Below, piece after piece: positions 33,861-46,740 of a stretch of 64,000 nucleotides of DNA (position 1 is the first letter of the stretch; every line of letters starts with the position of its first letter). The notes under the pieces were generated by a model that saw only the letters and a program-made list of their open reading frames with translations, made no database searches and was not told where the DNA came from. Made by a program: the position numbers and the translations under genes. This DNA comes from Sanguinoderma infundibulare (lineage: Eukaryota; Basidiomycota; Agaricomycetes; Polyporales; Polyporaceae). The stretch is taken from positions 2,046,001 to 2,110,000 of the forward strand of contig JAVLRN010000006.1 in assembly GCA_032821775.1 (NCBI GenBank), written 5' to 3'.

Positions 33861-35640
33861 ATGGACGAAGTCATCACCAAGCGAATACACATCTCCGGCT
33901 TGACCCCTGCCATTTCCGCGAAAGATCTGTCTGACCGCTTCGCGTCCTTCGGCACCGTGAAGGCGATTGATGGATTTGGCGCGTTCGATGCATTGGGGCA
34001 GCCTCGCAAGTTCGCATATGCAACGTTGGAGACGACGAAGGGAAAGTTGGCCCGATGTGCGTCTCTGTTCCTTGGCCTCCATCCATTTTCTGACCTACCT
34101 CAGGTATGAACCTTCTCAGTGGCGTGACGTGGAAGGGCGCAAAGCTTCGTTTGGGAGAGGCGAAGCCTGATTTCCGAGAAAGGTGTCGTACGCAGTTCCA
34201 GCTTGAAGCGTTCCCATGTCCCCTCACTTTAGTCCTTAACGTTCCGCCTTCCTCTACAGAATTGCACAAGAGCATGCCGAGCTCAAGCGTGCTTCAGAGA
34301 GCGCGGATGGCGAACCCTCGAAGAAGCGTCGCCGGCTCCATGGCGTCCAGGGCGTCCATGCGCGCGACATGTCCCTCGTAACCCCAGAGAACGTCGCCAC
34401 TCGCGGGGGCTGGCGTGTCACCCAGACTGGGCGCCTCATCCGTCCTATGCGGATGCGCCCTTCTCATCCGCTGCCCGAGCCAGTTGCTGCCGCGCAGCCG
34501 CCCGCGAAGTCGAAGGACAAGGGGAAGGGTAGGCCGGAGAAGAGCAGGAAGCGGGTGCGAGACCCTCCAACACGTGCCCGGAGGACGACGATTGACCCGA
34601 CCAAGTATGGTTCTCAACACCTCAAGGGCGTCTTCTTGGAGAACGCTGCCGCGTTCATCCCTGCGGCATCGCTCCGTGTTGCCGTCGCGAAAGATACACG
34701 GATAGCTGTCGACGAACGTATGGCTAGCTCAAGTGCGGAAAGCGAGAGCGAAGATGAAAGCGAAGAAGACGCGTCTTCCGATGATTTGGAGGACGTCCTA
34801 TCTAGTTCCTTACGTCCAGTCGCCAAACCTCAACAAGAATTTACGCTCGCTGTCCCCAGGCCTGCTGCACAGTCATCTACTGTAGGCCGGGACTTAGCGG
34901 AGGAGAAGAAGCAGTCGCTCGGCCTTTTGCAGTCTCTATTCGGTGATGCCGATGAATGGGGTGACGCAGAAAGTGTGGGCTCTGACGTCGAGATCGAGGA
35001 CGAGCGGAACGCTGTGGAGTCTCCTGCAAGAAAGCAGTCATCGGTCTCCGAGCCTGTTGCGGACTCAGGAGCTGCCATGGAGGTGGATGAGCTCTTGCCA
35101 GATGAAGTCGCTCCTGTCGCACATACGGTTTTTCAGCCTAAGCAGACAAAAGGTGTCCAGCAAACGAAGCTCAAAGACCTGTTCGCTCCCCGTGAGGAGG
35201 AGGGTATGAGAAATCCTGTCGCGCTCATTGTACTATGCTAATACTTGTATTGTCTAGCCGGATTCTCCCTCCTAGGTCATCTCGACCTCGACCTAGAACT
35301 CGAGAATGAGCTGCCTTTCGATGTCCCTGGTCCTTCATCCATCGCCGCGCCCTCCCAGCCGCCTGTACCGATCCAACCCTCGGCCGTTCGTGTACCGCAT
35401 ACGACCGCCCTCGATGCATCGCGTCCATTCTTCTTTCCTACCGACCACGGCGGGGGTAAACGCAACGTTCTTGACCCTACAAATTGGAGAACATGGTTTT
35501 GCCGCACGGACACGGCCGAGGCGATTCGAGCGCGCTGGGAGGAGACCAAGGGCGAGCTTACCGCTGGATGGAAACGCCGCCATCGAGAGGCTATCAAGAG
35601 CAGGCGGAGAAGAGGTGGAGGAGGGGTTGACGCGGATTAA
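33861..35640 (+). CDS. RRM protein, nucleolar protein 8-like
   Basis: Starts at 33861 (MDEVITKRIHISGL). I reject the in-frame upstream extension because the RRM begins here and the upstream residues have a different character. Exons 33861-34056, 34104-34182, 34260-35203 and 35258-35640 join in frame. The RRM spans about residues 7-95 (RNP2-like RIHISGL, RNP1-like RKFAYATLE). Then come basic segments (KKRRRLH, KDKGKGRPEKSRKR), a long Ser/Glu-rich acidic region (SESEDESEEDASSDDLEDV), and a C-terminal part with FSLLGHLDLDLELENELPFD, FFFP and an Arg-rich end. An N-terminal RRM with a long acidic disordered body fits nucleolar ribosome-assembly proteins of the NOL8/Nop8 type. That assignment is by architecture; the RRM itself is clear. 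Confidence 0.78.
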
Positions 35641-35962
35641 TCGGCCCAGGCGCACTGTATACAACGTTGCTGTGTTGGTCTAGATTACGAACCTGTTTCT
35701 CTTCTCTGCTCATCAAACCTCTGCCCCCGACTTGAGCTGCTCCGAACATATCATATGCATCGAATTTGCTTTTTCTGTTGTTACTGTCATCAGGTGCGAC
35801 ACACCGGTTGTGTTGTGTCACCCGGAGGCGCCTGGATATAGGACGGCGCTGCGCTGCTTGAGCTTCTATCAAGACGTCTCGTTTGTCGACCGACTTCCAA
35901 CGCCTGCGTCCTCACCTACGGTCTCGTCCTCCGCTTCTCGCATCTCTCGAGTGTCGGCTGTG

Positions 35963-38900
35963 ATGAGCAAAGCCCCTCGGTCACGATGGGGACCAGTCCG
36001 GTCACTGCTTGTTCTGGCGCCTCTCTTTGTTGCGGGTCCCTTCTATGCATACAGGGCACACTACGGTGAGTCTCGTATCCTCCGCCGTGCTCGTTTATTC
36101 CTAACACTCTACACATCAGGCCTCCCTGAACCTGTGACAGAGCTGTAAGTTCCGCCTTCACCCTCCGGACAAAGCCGTGTGGGGTAACGTCATTGCCACC
36201 ACAGATTCAACCCCGTCACTTCCCTCCCCCAACTCTCCGAGGCCCAAATCCTCGCTCACGCGAAATACCTCTCGGAGGACATCGGATTCCGCACGGTCGG
36301 CACGTCTGAACATGCTGCAGGAGACGCGTGGGTACTCGCGCAGGCGGAGACGCTGCGGGAGGAGTGCGAGGAAGTCGTGCGTGCGCACCCAGAGCGGAAG
36401 TTGCAATGCGAGGTTTGGCATCAGCAGGGCAGCGGGAGCCACAGGTGCGTCCTTCCTTCGTCGAACATCATTCCAAATGGCACCATCCAACCGTCTTCCT
36501 GAATCCGTCATCGCGGAGCACTCGGGTTGACATTGCTTGGGTACGCGCGTGCAGGTTCGACATGATGGGCAAGCGACTGTACAAGACCTATGTCGATCTG
36601 ACGAACATCGTCGTTCGGCTCTCGGATGGCACTGAGGAGGGCAAGAAGGACGCGGTGCTCGTGAACTCGCATATTGACAGCACGCTGCCATCCCCCGGCG
36701 CCGCGGATGACGCCATGCCCGTCGGCGTGATGCTGGAGAGCATTCGGGTTTTCATCCACACGCCAGGCTGGGAGCCCAGGCATGCTATCATATTCCGTGA
36801 GTGTCATGAACGTGCGATCGCAAGACGGGAATTTCACCAGGGTTGTTTAGTATTCAATAATGCCGAGGAGTCTCTTCAGGATGGCTCTCACTTGTTCTCG
36901 ACTCAGCACCCCATTGCCAACACGTGAGTCGTCCCTTGAATAAGTCGAGTGCCGTGGCTCACTTGTCGAATACTACAGAGTGCGCGCTGTCATTAACCTA
37001 GAAGGTATGTCGTCCATGCGGCCGTCCTGTCTCGCCGCTCATCTGCTTCGCAGCTGCCGGCACGACGGGTCCAGAGCTTCTGTTTCAAGCGACATCTGAA
37101 CAGATGATCAAGGCATACGCTACGGTACCTAGGTAGGAAGTTGTTCGCATCGCGGCAATGCACTTGCTAACACTACGTTCTAGACCATATGGGTCTGTAA
37201 TAGCTAATGAGATATTCAGCTCTGGCATCTTGCTTTCCGAGTAAGCCCAGATCTGGTTAATCTGAAATTAACGAGCTCACAAATACCTTGCAGTACCGAC
37301 TTTAGACAATTCCAACTATACCTCAACGTGACTGGATTAGACGTGAGTAAATGGCTATCATGCAGAGAGGTCTCGTACTCAGAAGGGATACTAGATGGCA
37401 GTTGTCGGTAATAGCTATCTGTACCACATGCGTAAGGATTTGGTTGAGAACATAGAACCCGGAGTCGCCCAGGTACGTGCGTGGTGTTGTCCGGCTTCAT
37501 CGTGGGTTATGCTTATTTGCATACAACACTAGCATATGGCTGACAACGTTCACGCACTTCTTCTGCACCTCACTTCCGCGGAGTCGCCTCTACCGGAGCT
37601 GGCCAGCGCAGGCTACACCAAGCCAGAGATCGTCTTCTTCGATCATTTTGGCTACTTCTTGGTCTACTCGTTCTTCACCGCGAAGGTCTTGTATACCGTT
37701 TCGTTCGTACTTGCACTGATTGTTGCTCGCTGGACGTATGTCGACCCCTCGCCTGCGCTAAAGAAGGGCACAAGTTTCTTCGCCGAGCTGATCAAGGGCC
37801 TCATTGCTGCGTCGGGGGCCTTTGTCGGGGCTGCTGTCGGCGTGAACGTCGTCGCGTTCATCATGGACAAGGCGCTCGGCAAGTCTTTCAGCTGGTTTAC
37901 GTCAGTCTTCGCACCCGTGTTCCTGTATGGACCTGCTGCGTTGTCAGGTATGGTCAGTCATTTCGTTGGTCTGAAACGTGCTGACCAAGGTTACGGTTAG
38001 GTGCATTGGCGTCCCAGCTCATCGTCGGCCGTATATCGGAGCAAACTGCGTTCTCTTCTATCATGGTCCTCCAGGCCTTTCTAGGCGCACTGATCCAGCT
38101 ATTTGGCGTCGGTGCCGGAGGCACTCTCTTCCTGTCTTCATCACCTCTCATTCCTGCCATGGTGTTGAACTCTCTGTTGACGAAGGCCGGAGACGACATT
38201 TCGCTCTGGAGCTATGCCATTGGTCAGCTGACCCCCCTCGTGACTGGAACGACCCTGCTCTGCTCAGTGCTTGACGTTTTCGTTCCTCTGGTCGGTACCA
38301 CCGTTCACTTGCATTACAGGAATTCCTTGCTAAACCGTCTGTAGACCGGTCGCATTGGCGAAGACGCACCTGCCGAGTTTATCATCGCCACTATCGTCGC
38401 TATCAATGGCGCGTACATTCTTCCGTTGACAGTGCCCTTCGTCCATCGGTTTAGCCGCCGTATTTTGATTCGGCTTGTCATCTTCACATCCATGGTTACG
38501 GGCCTTGCCATGGCCGTCTTTTCCATGCGCTCGCCGTTCGATTCCATGCATCAGAAGAGGCTCTTCGTGCTGCATATAGAGAATGTAAGAGCTCACCTTA
38601 GATCCCCAATGTGAGGCCCGACGCTGACTAGATACTTGACCCTCTAGATTACTAGCGCAGAACAGCATCTGCACGTCGCCGCAGCCGACGGAGCTCCGGG
38701 CTTCCATGTGCTTGCTGGAGACATTGCGAGGGAATTCAGCGTTCCTGGCGTCACACCGACCACAGTTGTCATGGATGACTGGAATAGCGACTGGGACACG
38801 GTGTATCCCTTCTCTGCGGTAGGCAACGTGTACGAGCTGCGCAGCGCTCCGTAGCTGACACGCTCATCCCGTAGTTCTTGACGCCCTACAAGTTCGATCT

Positions 38901-39447
38901 ACCGCTCCGTCCGGAACATCAGGACCCGTTGGATCCTGACTTCAAGGTGACTGCCGTGAACGACAGGATTGACGAAGTTGCGGGCACCAGGAGCTTCACG
39001 CTCGTCGTGACGCACCCCGGCATTATCTGGACTGGTGCGTTTGTCCGTGTGCAATCCCATGTCGTGCCTTCCCTCACCGTTCTGCCCATAGCTGTCGCTT
39101 TCGACGCGCATGTCCTCAGGTGGACGTTGGACGACAATCCGCCCGACGAGTTCGCGCGCCACCACATCAAGCAAGGCTCGTTCTACGGCCATGACACCTG
39201 GTCCGTGGACCTGGTCATCAAGCTTCCCTCCTCAGAAGGTGCCGCGTCACCTCCAGACGGCAGCGTGAAGGTGAACTTCATGGGCATCCACGAGAAGGCG
39301 ATGTGGCCCGCGAAGAAGGCAGAGAAGGCGCTCGGCGGACGGGCGATGAAGCTGTTCGAGGAGTTCGACGCGTGGATCGACCGCGAGACGGGAGGCACGG
39401 TCGACGCGCTGCTGCTCGGTTGTGTCGGTGGTGTCGCGGTTGTCTAG
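35963..39447 (+). CDS. M28 family membrane metallopeptidase (ER/vacuolar type)
   Basis: Begins MSKAPRSRWGPVRSLLVLAP, a basic N-terminus running into a signal-anchor helix. The luminal M28 domain shows the zinc ligands in order: VNSHIDSTLPSPGAADDAMP, with the His-x-Asp and the paired Asp; NNAEESLQDG, with the Glu-Glu pair, reached through an acceptor TTTAG in a 5'-split exon; and VINLEAAG. A polytopic membrane part follows (FGYFLVYSFFTAKVLYTVSF, LIKGLIAASGAFVGAAVGVN, FAPVFLYGPAALSG and others), then a C-terminal luminal domain ending at 39447. This matches fungal vacuolar membrane protease (Pff1) and metazoan ERMP1. At least a dozen short introns; one near 38292-38344 removes an in-frame stop. 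Probable role: processing luminal peptides in the vacuole or ER. Confidence 0.88.
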
Positions 39448-39856
39448 GCGCTCGCAGCTTTTCGAATTGCATCGCCGACTTTGGCACTCTGGAGTACGAA
39501 TCTATGAACAAACTCACTTAAGCACGCGGGCCCTCCGGCACTGTAACGTTATCCTCGTGGTAATGGAAAAATGCGACAACTTGGCATACCGCAGAACCAA
39601 ATTCAACCAATTGCTGCATCACCTGCTGGATATCGAAGACCAAACCTTGAGTAAACCATGTTTTGCCGAGGTACGCCATGGTGCCCGCGGCCGAGACACC
39701 TGGAGCCTAGCAACATGAATCAACGGCGAGGGCAGACCTTATACCAGGCGCCGGAGGCTCTGTACGATGAAGCTGATGCGTATTCATTGGATCGATCACC
39801 GAGTCAAACAACAAAAGTTGCAGCAATAGATCAGAACAGCATCCGACCTTGAGAAT
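39448..39856. other. Convergent intergenic region
   Basis: Lies between the stops of the M28 peptidase (+) and the carboxylesterase (-). It should contain two 3' UTRs. No gene supported. Confidence 0.5.
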
Positions 39857-42254
39857 CTAGAGCGGGAACTGAAGAGAAAGGTTCGTGAGGAGGTCCATAC
39901 CCTCGACGCGGTAGTCGTCCTTCGTGATCGTGAGCGGAACGAACCCGTCCTGGAACGTCAACAGCTCCCGCGAGTCGCGCGTATACTTCGGCCACGGGAT
40001 GCCCGTCTTGCCGTTCGGGTCGAGGTTGTTGACGAAGTTGACGAGGTAGTCGGCCATGTCACCGCCCTTGAACACGTTCTGGAGGTCCGAACTGTGGAAG
40101 GCACCGATTATAGGCACAAACTTGAAACGCTTGCTAACTGCGTAGCGGCATGCGAAATTAGTGGGTGCCAGGATCGCGCGCGAGATCGTAGAGGACACAT
40201 ACGGAACGACCACGTCGGCTGCGTATCTGGGATGTTGTCCAAGAAGAACCGCCGAGGTGCCTGGAAGACCAAGTCGCCTTGTATGGCCGCGAGGCGTTTG
40301 AACTGCGGGGTGATCGCATTCAAGATGCCCGTGTCGAATGGCGACCCTAGGGTGATGTCTGCCGGATACTGTTGCAGAACCGTGTCCAAATCGCTCTCGG
40401 AGATTCCTGGGATGTAGTTCTCCTTGAGGTAGTCACGCAGTTCGGTTTCCGTCCTATCTCATAACCGCAATTGCTCAGCTCGATCGCAGAGTACAAGGGG
40501 TGGGGAATACTCACGTAACGTTGCGATTCGAAAGTGAGAAGACAGTACCTTCATCGTCACAGTTCTGGAAACACGTTGTTAGACGCGACAAGCATGTTTT
40601 GGGGGGTTTGGCCACTTACGCCGGTGACGAAGGGCACGTTGGCAACGATCCCTTGCTGAACAAGCTGCTGAGGGTGGTCCGTCAAGAAAACGCCGTCGGC
40701 ACGCGGAAGCCAAGCCAACCGGAGGGACTAAAGCAGCAGTTGGTCAAGCTATATGTTTTTTCGCAAGATGAAATGGGGCTGACCTGATAAGACCAAATGT
40801 TCGGGGTCTTGTCGACAGCAGTCTTGAGCGTGTTGAAATCAACTTCCCGGAGGCACTGCAGTGTATCTGAGGCACCAGAGCAGCCAGTCTCGGCGACGAT
40901 ATCATCGTACAAGTCCTGACCACCGGTGATATCGCCAACCGGAATCGGCGACCCGGATTGCATAAACGCGCCTCGGAACAGGCCTTCGGTGTCACCGCCG
41001 TTCGCGATGAGGTGCATGGCAACAGAGATTGCACCAGCGCTCTCGCCCCATCTGCAGAAAACGTTATAAGCGGGGGCACACGTGGACCTATGACTGTCCA
41101 AGGGGGCAGGAGATTTGACGTACATCGTAACCTTGGCGGGGTCGCCTCCGAAAGCGGAGATGTACTTCTGCACCCATCGAAGGGCGAGACGCTCTGTGGT
41201 ATGCGACAGTGAGAACATCGTAGTTTTACATTGAGGCCAAAAGCACCTACGGTCTTGCAAACCGAGGTTGCCCACGCCAGCCTCCTTGACTTCTTTGCTC
41301 GCAAGGAAGCCATATGCTACAGTAAGCAATGGTTAGAATGCATTCATCCCATTACAAATGCACTTGCTCACCAGATACTCTGGAGCGAAAGTTAGCATGG
41401 ACAGCGATAGAAACATTAGTGCAGCAGCTTACCGGTAGTTCATGCTCACATAGATCATGGGCTCATTGAGCTCGATCGAACGCCGCACGATAACGCCTCC
41501 ATCAAAGCTGGGAACGTTGTCAGCCTGGAGTTGAGTTTCGGTGAGAACGAAAACTTACCCATTCGTTCCACCGGACTCAAAACCGCCTTCGTATAACATC
41601 AGCTAGCTGAATATACGGCCTTGCATTCCTGCGACGTACCTCCGTAGATCCACTGCCACGAGCCTTGTTCAACCAAGAAGACGGACATGCGACGCTAAGC
41701 AGGTACTCACAACTGCGACCGACAAGTTCGCGCCAGGTTTCGCACCCGCGGGGACGACAACGTTGATAGAGAGGCCTTCGAGTTCGTCGCAGTCAGTACC
41801 TAGGAGTTCACAATGTTACGCGCAAAATCAGCTCACAGTCTTCGGACGAGGGGTTGAGGATATCGTAGATCCCGTTCACAATAAAATCGATGATGTCTTG
41901 CGCCAACCCCGAGACAAGGGGAAATTTTTGGGCTTGTTGGGGACACGAAGACCCAAATGCTGTCACTGTGTGGGTGCCGTTGTAGGGATCCACCGGAATA
42001 GGCAAATTGAAGCGAAGGTCACCCGTCCTGCCAGAGACGGACTCGTCAGCAGTATTCAAACCGGATGCCGACTCGACGACGACGTACGGGGGCTTCGCGA
42101 ATGGTATACCCAAGAAACTGTCGACAGTGCCATTTGACGTGCCCACGAATGTCCCGTCATCGAGCTGGACCGAGGGGGGTGCACGTTTCGTTGTTGGAAC
42201 GGCGAGTGCAGCCCCAGCTATGATGGACAAAATACAAAAGGGCTGGACGAGCAT
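39857..42254 (-). CDS. Secreted type-B carboxylesterase/lipase
   Basis: Start at 42254 (MLVQPFCILSIIAGAALAVP), a clear signal peptide followed by a KR site; an in-frame ATG five codons upstream (42269) is possible. Landmarks in order: FLGIPFAKPP, SEDC (the usual disulphide Cys), VAVWIYGG oxyanion-region strand, FDGGVIVRR, YGFLASKEVKEAGVGNLGLQDR, the nucleophile elbow GESAG, then GAFMQSGSPIPVG, NCDDEGTVF with the acidic triad residue, and AFHSSDL with the catalytic His. About 11 exons. It belongs to the esterase/lipase family of the cholinesterase fold (about 550 residues), acting outside the cell on ester substrates. Substrate not predictable. With the two class-3 lipases 2-8 kb away it makes this end of the window rich in secreted esterases. 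Confidence 0.9.
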
Positions 42255-44191
42255 CGTAAAGCAGAGCACAGTGCGAGGAGTCTGAGTCTATATGCAGAGC
42301 TGTGGACTCCTGGAGGGCCTCCGATCCCATAGCGAGTATTTATGTCCGGGTTGGGTCCAGAGAAATGCTATACTTGCAGTCGCAGGGAAGAAGTATGGCA
42401 CCCCTTCCCCGCCACAGGAAAATTGCATGCACTGATCGCGCGTATGGGAGGCGCAGAGCCAACAAAGAATGACGCCGGTTGGCTTGGAAGGATGTGAGAC
42501 TGACATAACTTCGCCTCCGGGTCGGTGTGGAATGCTAGACATGAGAAACGCTCAAATCATAAACGATGAGAGAGTGCTTGGGAGCCTTACGTGCACGACA
42601 GGCGCAGCATGGACGGAGGAAGGCTACATAGGTGCGCCGGTATTGATCAACGCTCCTTGTTTGACTGATGAAGCGTCGGCATGTCTGACCCCGTCCAGAG
42701 CTTGGCGAGAGCTGGCGGCTAGGATGAGCCTTGGCACGCAAAACAGGGAACTACAGGGAAGCATCATGAGCGCGTGAGCGGACTTGAGTAGTAGCAATTA
42801 TCTCTTTGCTCTCCGAGTATCACGTAGAAACCAATTTTCATGTCCGTCCTCAGCATCAGCATCGAAGGCGATGAGTCGACGAAGTAGCGGATATGCCGTC
42901 TGGACGGTAGCGCTGGACGGCTGTTGAGGAGGCAAATGGTCTTGTTTGTTCGGCACATCTGTCGGCGGTGACATCGATGATTGGGATACGTACATGTTAT
43001 GACAGACAGGCATGTAAACTCCGTCGTACTCGCACGCGGGGACTTTGGCGCCGGATAACCAACACGGGACTAGAAAGAGAATATTCAGCTATAGTCTTGT
43101 GTAGTGTGAGTTCTGTTCCTATGGAAGGTCGTTCCTATTGAGCATCACCTCGCGCACGAGGAGCTAGACACGTACCGAGTCGGCATGACCTGCAGTTTGC
43201 AGACTTCCGTCGTCGCGAATGGTGGTCATAACGTGCTCAATGGTGTATGGCTGATCGAGTTTCCATGTGATGCGCGGAATGAACGAAGATAGGACCAGAT
43301 TTACATTCAACCCGGTCCACTAACTAAAGAACAGTCCAGGAGAGGGTAAGGAGGATGAGAGCGACCTGTACAAGGCGCCGTTCCGGAATTTCCCGATCAT
43401 CCTTAGACCAAAGACGCCCGTGATCTGGCACTTCCGAGTCGACGACCACTTCGGAGACAATGCACTTTCTATGCTGCCTGTTTGCACCTCGGTGGCCTAC
43501 CCCCAATATCGTCTACGCCCAGCAGATAACAGCAAAGAAACGGGAGACATATGCAAGTAACATTCATCCTTCTGTGTGGACGGCGCTGAGACCCTTAAAC
43601 GCAAAGTTGCTGCTAAATGTGGAGCGACCATTCGTTGACTTTACCTCTTTAAGAGGGTCAATCCTCGCCTGCTGAGGCACGGGCGATGGGTATTTTAATA
43701 GAACGTGGGCAACCAGGATACGAGACAAGTGCTATCCTTAGTCCGTCATCCTGATTGTTGCACGCTGTTCTGATCACACAACGTCGATGAAGCTTATCGC
43801 TTCTGACTCGCAGACCTGCCGTACCTTCGACAACTGCAGCGGACCGAGAAAGTCCATTACGCATATGGTCTCGTACGGCAATGCGGCCCTCTAACCCGGA
43901 ATGATGTGCCTATTCTCTATGGATTCTGTTCCGAAGCGCGTGAACCCTGGTTCCGAGGGTGCGGCCTCCGTCTCCGCTCTCTTCTTCACGCCGGTTTCGC
44001 ACCGCGTACATAACAACGTGTGCGCCGTCGACGGTCGTTTACAGCTGTGTCCCATCCCGTTTTAGGAATGTCTTCGCCGCCAGTTATGCAACAGCGCCTG
44101 TGCTCAACTTGTCTATATATTCGGGCCTCGCGACCAATGTCCTGGCCAGGCTACCTCCCCAGGTTCCAAGTCTCCCAACGACAGCTCGACA
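42255..44191. other. Intergenic, no supported gene
   Basis: About 1.9 kb between the divergent carboxylesterase and first lipase, so it includes both promoters. Short frames at 42469-42777 and 42764-43013 have no motif and no splice partners. The last 100 bp (for example CTATATATTCGGGCC near 44111) has a TATA-like element 80 bp before the lipase ATG. Confidence 0.45.
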
Positions 44192-45577
44192 ATGCCTTCT
44201 TTCTCTCTGCATTGTACTACCGCCGTCCTCCTCGCTGCGCTGGCCCTCGGGGGCGCCATCCCGACCTCGACGTTGCTGGCACCACAACGCCGACAGGAAG
44301 ACATCGTTCCTATATCTCTCGTCGAGATCTCTTCCTTCGACCCATACACTTGGTACGCCAGCACCGCGTACTGCGAGCCCGCCAACACGCTCGCGTGGAA
44401 CTGTGGCCCGGACTGCGAGGCAAACCCTTCGTTCAAGCCCATCGCATCAGGCGGCGATGGTGTCGTGACCCAGTTCTGTAAGCCCTCCGTCTTCCGCATC
44501 AATCTCGCTCTGACGCGCTCAATCTCCGCCCGGTTGCCTTCCGACGGACAGGGTTCGTCGGCTACGACCCAACGCTCGAGGAAATCATTGTTTCCCACCA
44601 AGGAACCGACGTGTCGAAGATGTGAGAACATTCGGCACGCGTGAAGCGGGACTTATTTTGAATGAGTTTGTTTGGCAGCATCCCAGCCTTGACCGACGCC
44701 ACGATTCTCTTCGCACCTCTCGATTCAGACTTGTTTCCGGGAGTCTCGTTGCCTATCGCAGCACACTCAGGCTTCTTGTCGACACATTCCAGGTACGTCC
44801 CTTGGCTATCGATGACATGCGCCTGCGTTTGTCTGACAAGGTATGCCACAGGTCCGCGCCGCAGGTGCTCCAGGCAGTCCAAGAAGGGATGCAGAACTTC
44901 GGTGCTAACAGAGTAACTGTTACCGGCCATTCCCTAGGTAGTCCTGACGGATTCGCATGCGCCCGTGTTCGCATACTGACGTTGCTGCTGTTTAACAGGT
45001 GCCGCGATATCCCTCCTCGACGCCGTGTACCTTCCACTCCACTTGCCGAACGGGACAACGGTACGCTTCGTTGGATACGGAACACCTCGTGTGCGCACCC
45101 TTGAATTAGCTTTGCGCCTTCCCATCCAGTATCGCTGACCTTCGTGCCTGTGCTGCCAACAGGTGGGCAACCAGGATTTCGCGAACTACGTCGACGCGCA
45201 GGACCTCTCGATCACGCACATCAACAACATGGAGGACCCGGTGCCCATCCTCCCCCCCATCCTGCTCGGGTTCCACCACCCCGACGGAGAGGTCCACATC
45301 GTGGATAACGGCACATGGGTCTCGTGCCCCGGTACGTGCGACGACGCACATTGTCCATGCTTAGCGTTCCGAGTCGCTGACGTCAATCCTGCAACCAGGC
45401 CAAGACAACCCGAGCACTGACTGCAGCACCGGAGCCGCGAATCTCGTGTTCAACAACGAGACGAACCACGACGGTCCGTACAACGGAATCGAAATGGGGT
45501 GCTCTGCGGCGACCCAAGCAGGCGCGAAGGGGACGGCACCCACAGGTATTTTGGGGCTCCCCATTCCGATCCGGTGA
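44192..45577 (+). CDS. Secreted class-3 lipase, copy 1
   Basis: Starts at 44192 with a signal peptide (MPSFSLHCTTAVLLAALALG), then a propeptide-like stretch ending QRRQ. The mature enzyme begins near SFDPYTWYASTAYCEPAN. Exons join to give YDPTLEEIIVSHQGTDVSKI, LSTHSR, the nucleophile elbow VTVTGHSLG, AAISLLDAVYLPLHLP, FVGYGTPR, VGNQDFANYVDAQ, the triad Asp in NNMEDPVP and the triad His in FHHPDGEVHI. Alpha/beta-hydrolase of the Rhizomucor-type lipase/feruloyl esterase group, about 300 residues, hydrolysing acyl esters outside the cell. At least six short introns. About 60% similar by eye to the copy at 49030-50427, with the same domain order and comparable intron positions. Confidence 0.9.
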
Positions 45578-46740
45578 ACGCGCCGAAGATGCCTCGCGGT
45601 TGACATGGTTTCGCGGCGGGGACGGTGGGGTGCGCACATTAAGCGGCGCCGGCATAAATCTTCGAAGTTTCTTTCCGCCTATTAGGTACGGCTCGAGGGT
45701 TTTGAGCGTTCCCACATTGTAGCATAGAATCACATAACATCTATTCTACGTCTTCTTAACTTCGTTACGTATTCGACGCCATGCATCCGTCTCGGATCAG
45801 ACGACGTTGCGCACATAAGTAGGCTCATGTCGGCGAAGTCGCCTTGTCTCGCGGAGCACGCGTCTTCCGATGGCACCCTCCGTCGGAGCTCGCTCCGGCT
45901 ACTTTCGAAATTAGACTACGCCCCGGTCCCAGGGGTTTCCGGCAAGGTCTGGGGGATCTTCGCAACGATCGGTATTCAGTTTAACATGCTTCTTTCCTCG
46001 CGGGCTACGCGTACTACGGCTCCGGTGCCTTCGTTCAAAACCGGAGCTTCGGAATGCACCATATGCTTGCGCCGAGCGTTCGGACCGATGTCATGATACC
46101 GAGCCAGTCTTCGCGATACACCGTCTCCGGTCGTGCTTATTCTGGGAGGCGGCCGGCAGTGTTTCGCGGGGGAACAGTGCTGAGAGAGAGAGAGAGATCG
46201 CCGCCCAGCGTGCCTTGACATGCAACACCCCTACTAATACGTCTGGCGTCCAGATTGGATACGTATCCCCAGCGAATGAAAGCTTATTTGTCAGATCGAA
46301 GTTGCGTTCGGTGGGTTCAATGCAAGCACTCGGACGTCTTGACATTGGGAAATTCGACATTCTCGAACGACACAAAGGATCACCGGAAGGGTTTGACAAA
46401 GAGAGCACAAAGGAATGTCCGTCGTCCTAAAATGGTGGCAAGTATTTTTTTCCTATAGAATAACGACAAGATTATGCAAATGACAGGGAAGCCGAGCGTT
46501 ACCTCGACCTGGCTTGGTTACACATGAGTTTACAGTATGCGGAGGTCGCCTGGTAGCTTACAGAGGTGGTGAGAGGGTGTACTGTAAAGGAATGAGAACA
46601 GGTACTGTGACAGACAACAAAATACCCAGCATAAACGGAATTTGTTCGCAGGAGCGACGAGATCACACTAGAACTCAGGTCCCGCCCTAGCGAAGCGCGA
46701 CAGTAAGTGCTTGAGGTCCAGCGATCTGTAACAAAAGTAC
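45578..46740. other. Convergent intergenic region with a GA microsatellite
   Basis: Between the first lipase (+) and the MYND gene (-). A (GA)n tract lies at about 46182-46197. No gene found. Confidence 0.45.

Noticed and set aside
46182..46197. (GA)n tract as a regulatory element
   Set aside because: A short microsatellite between two convergent gene ends; nothing links it to regulation.
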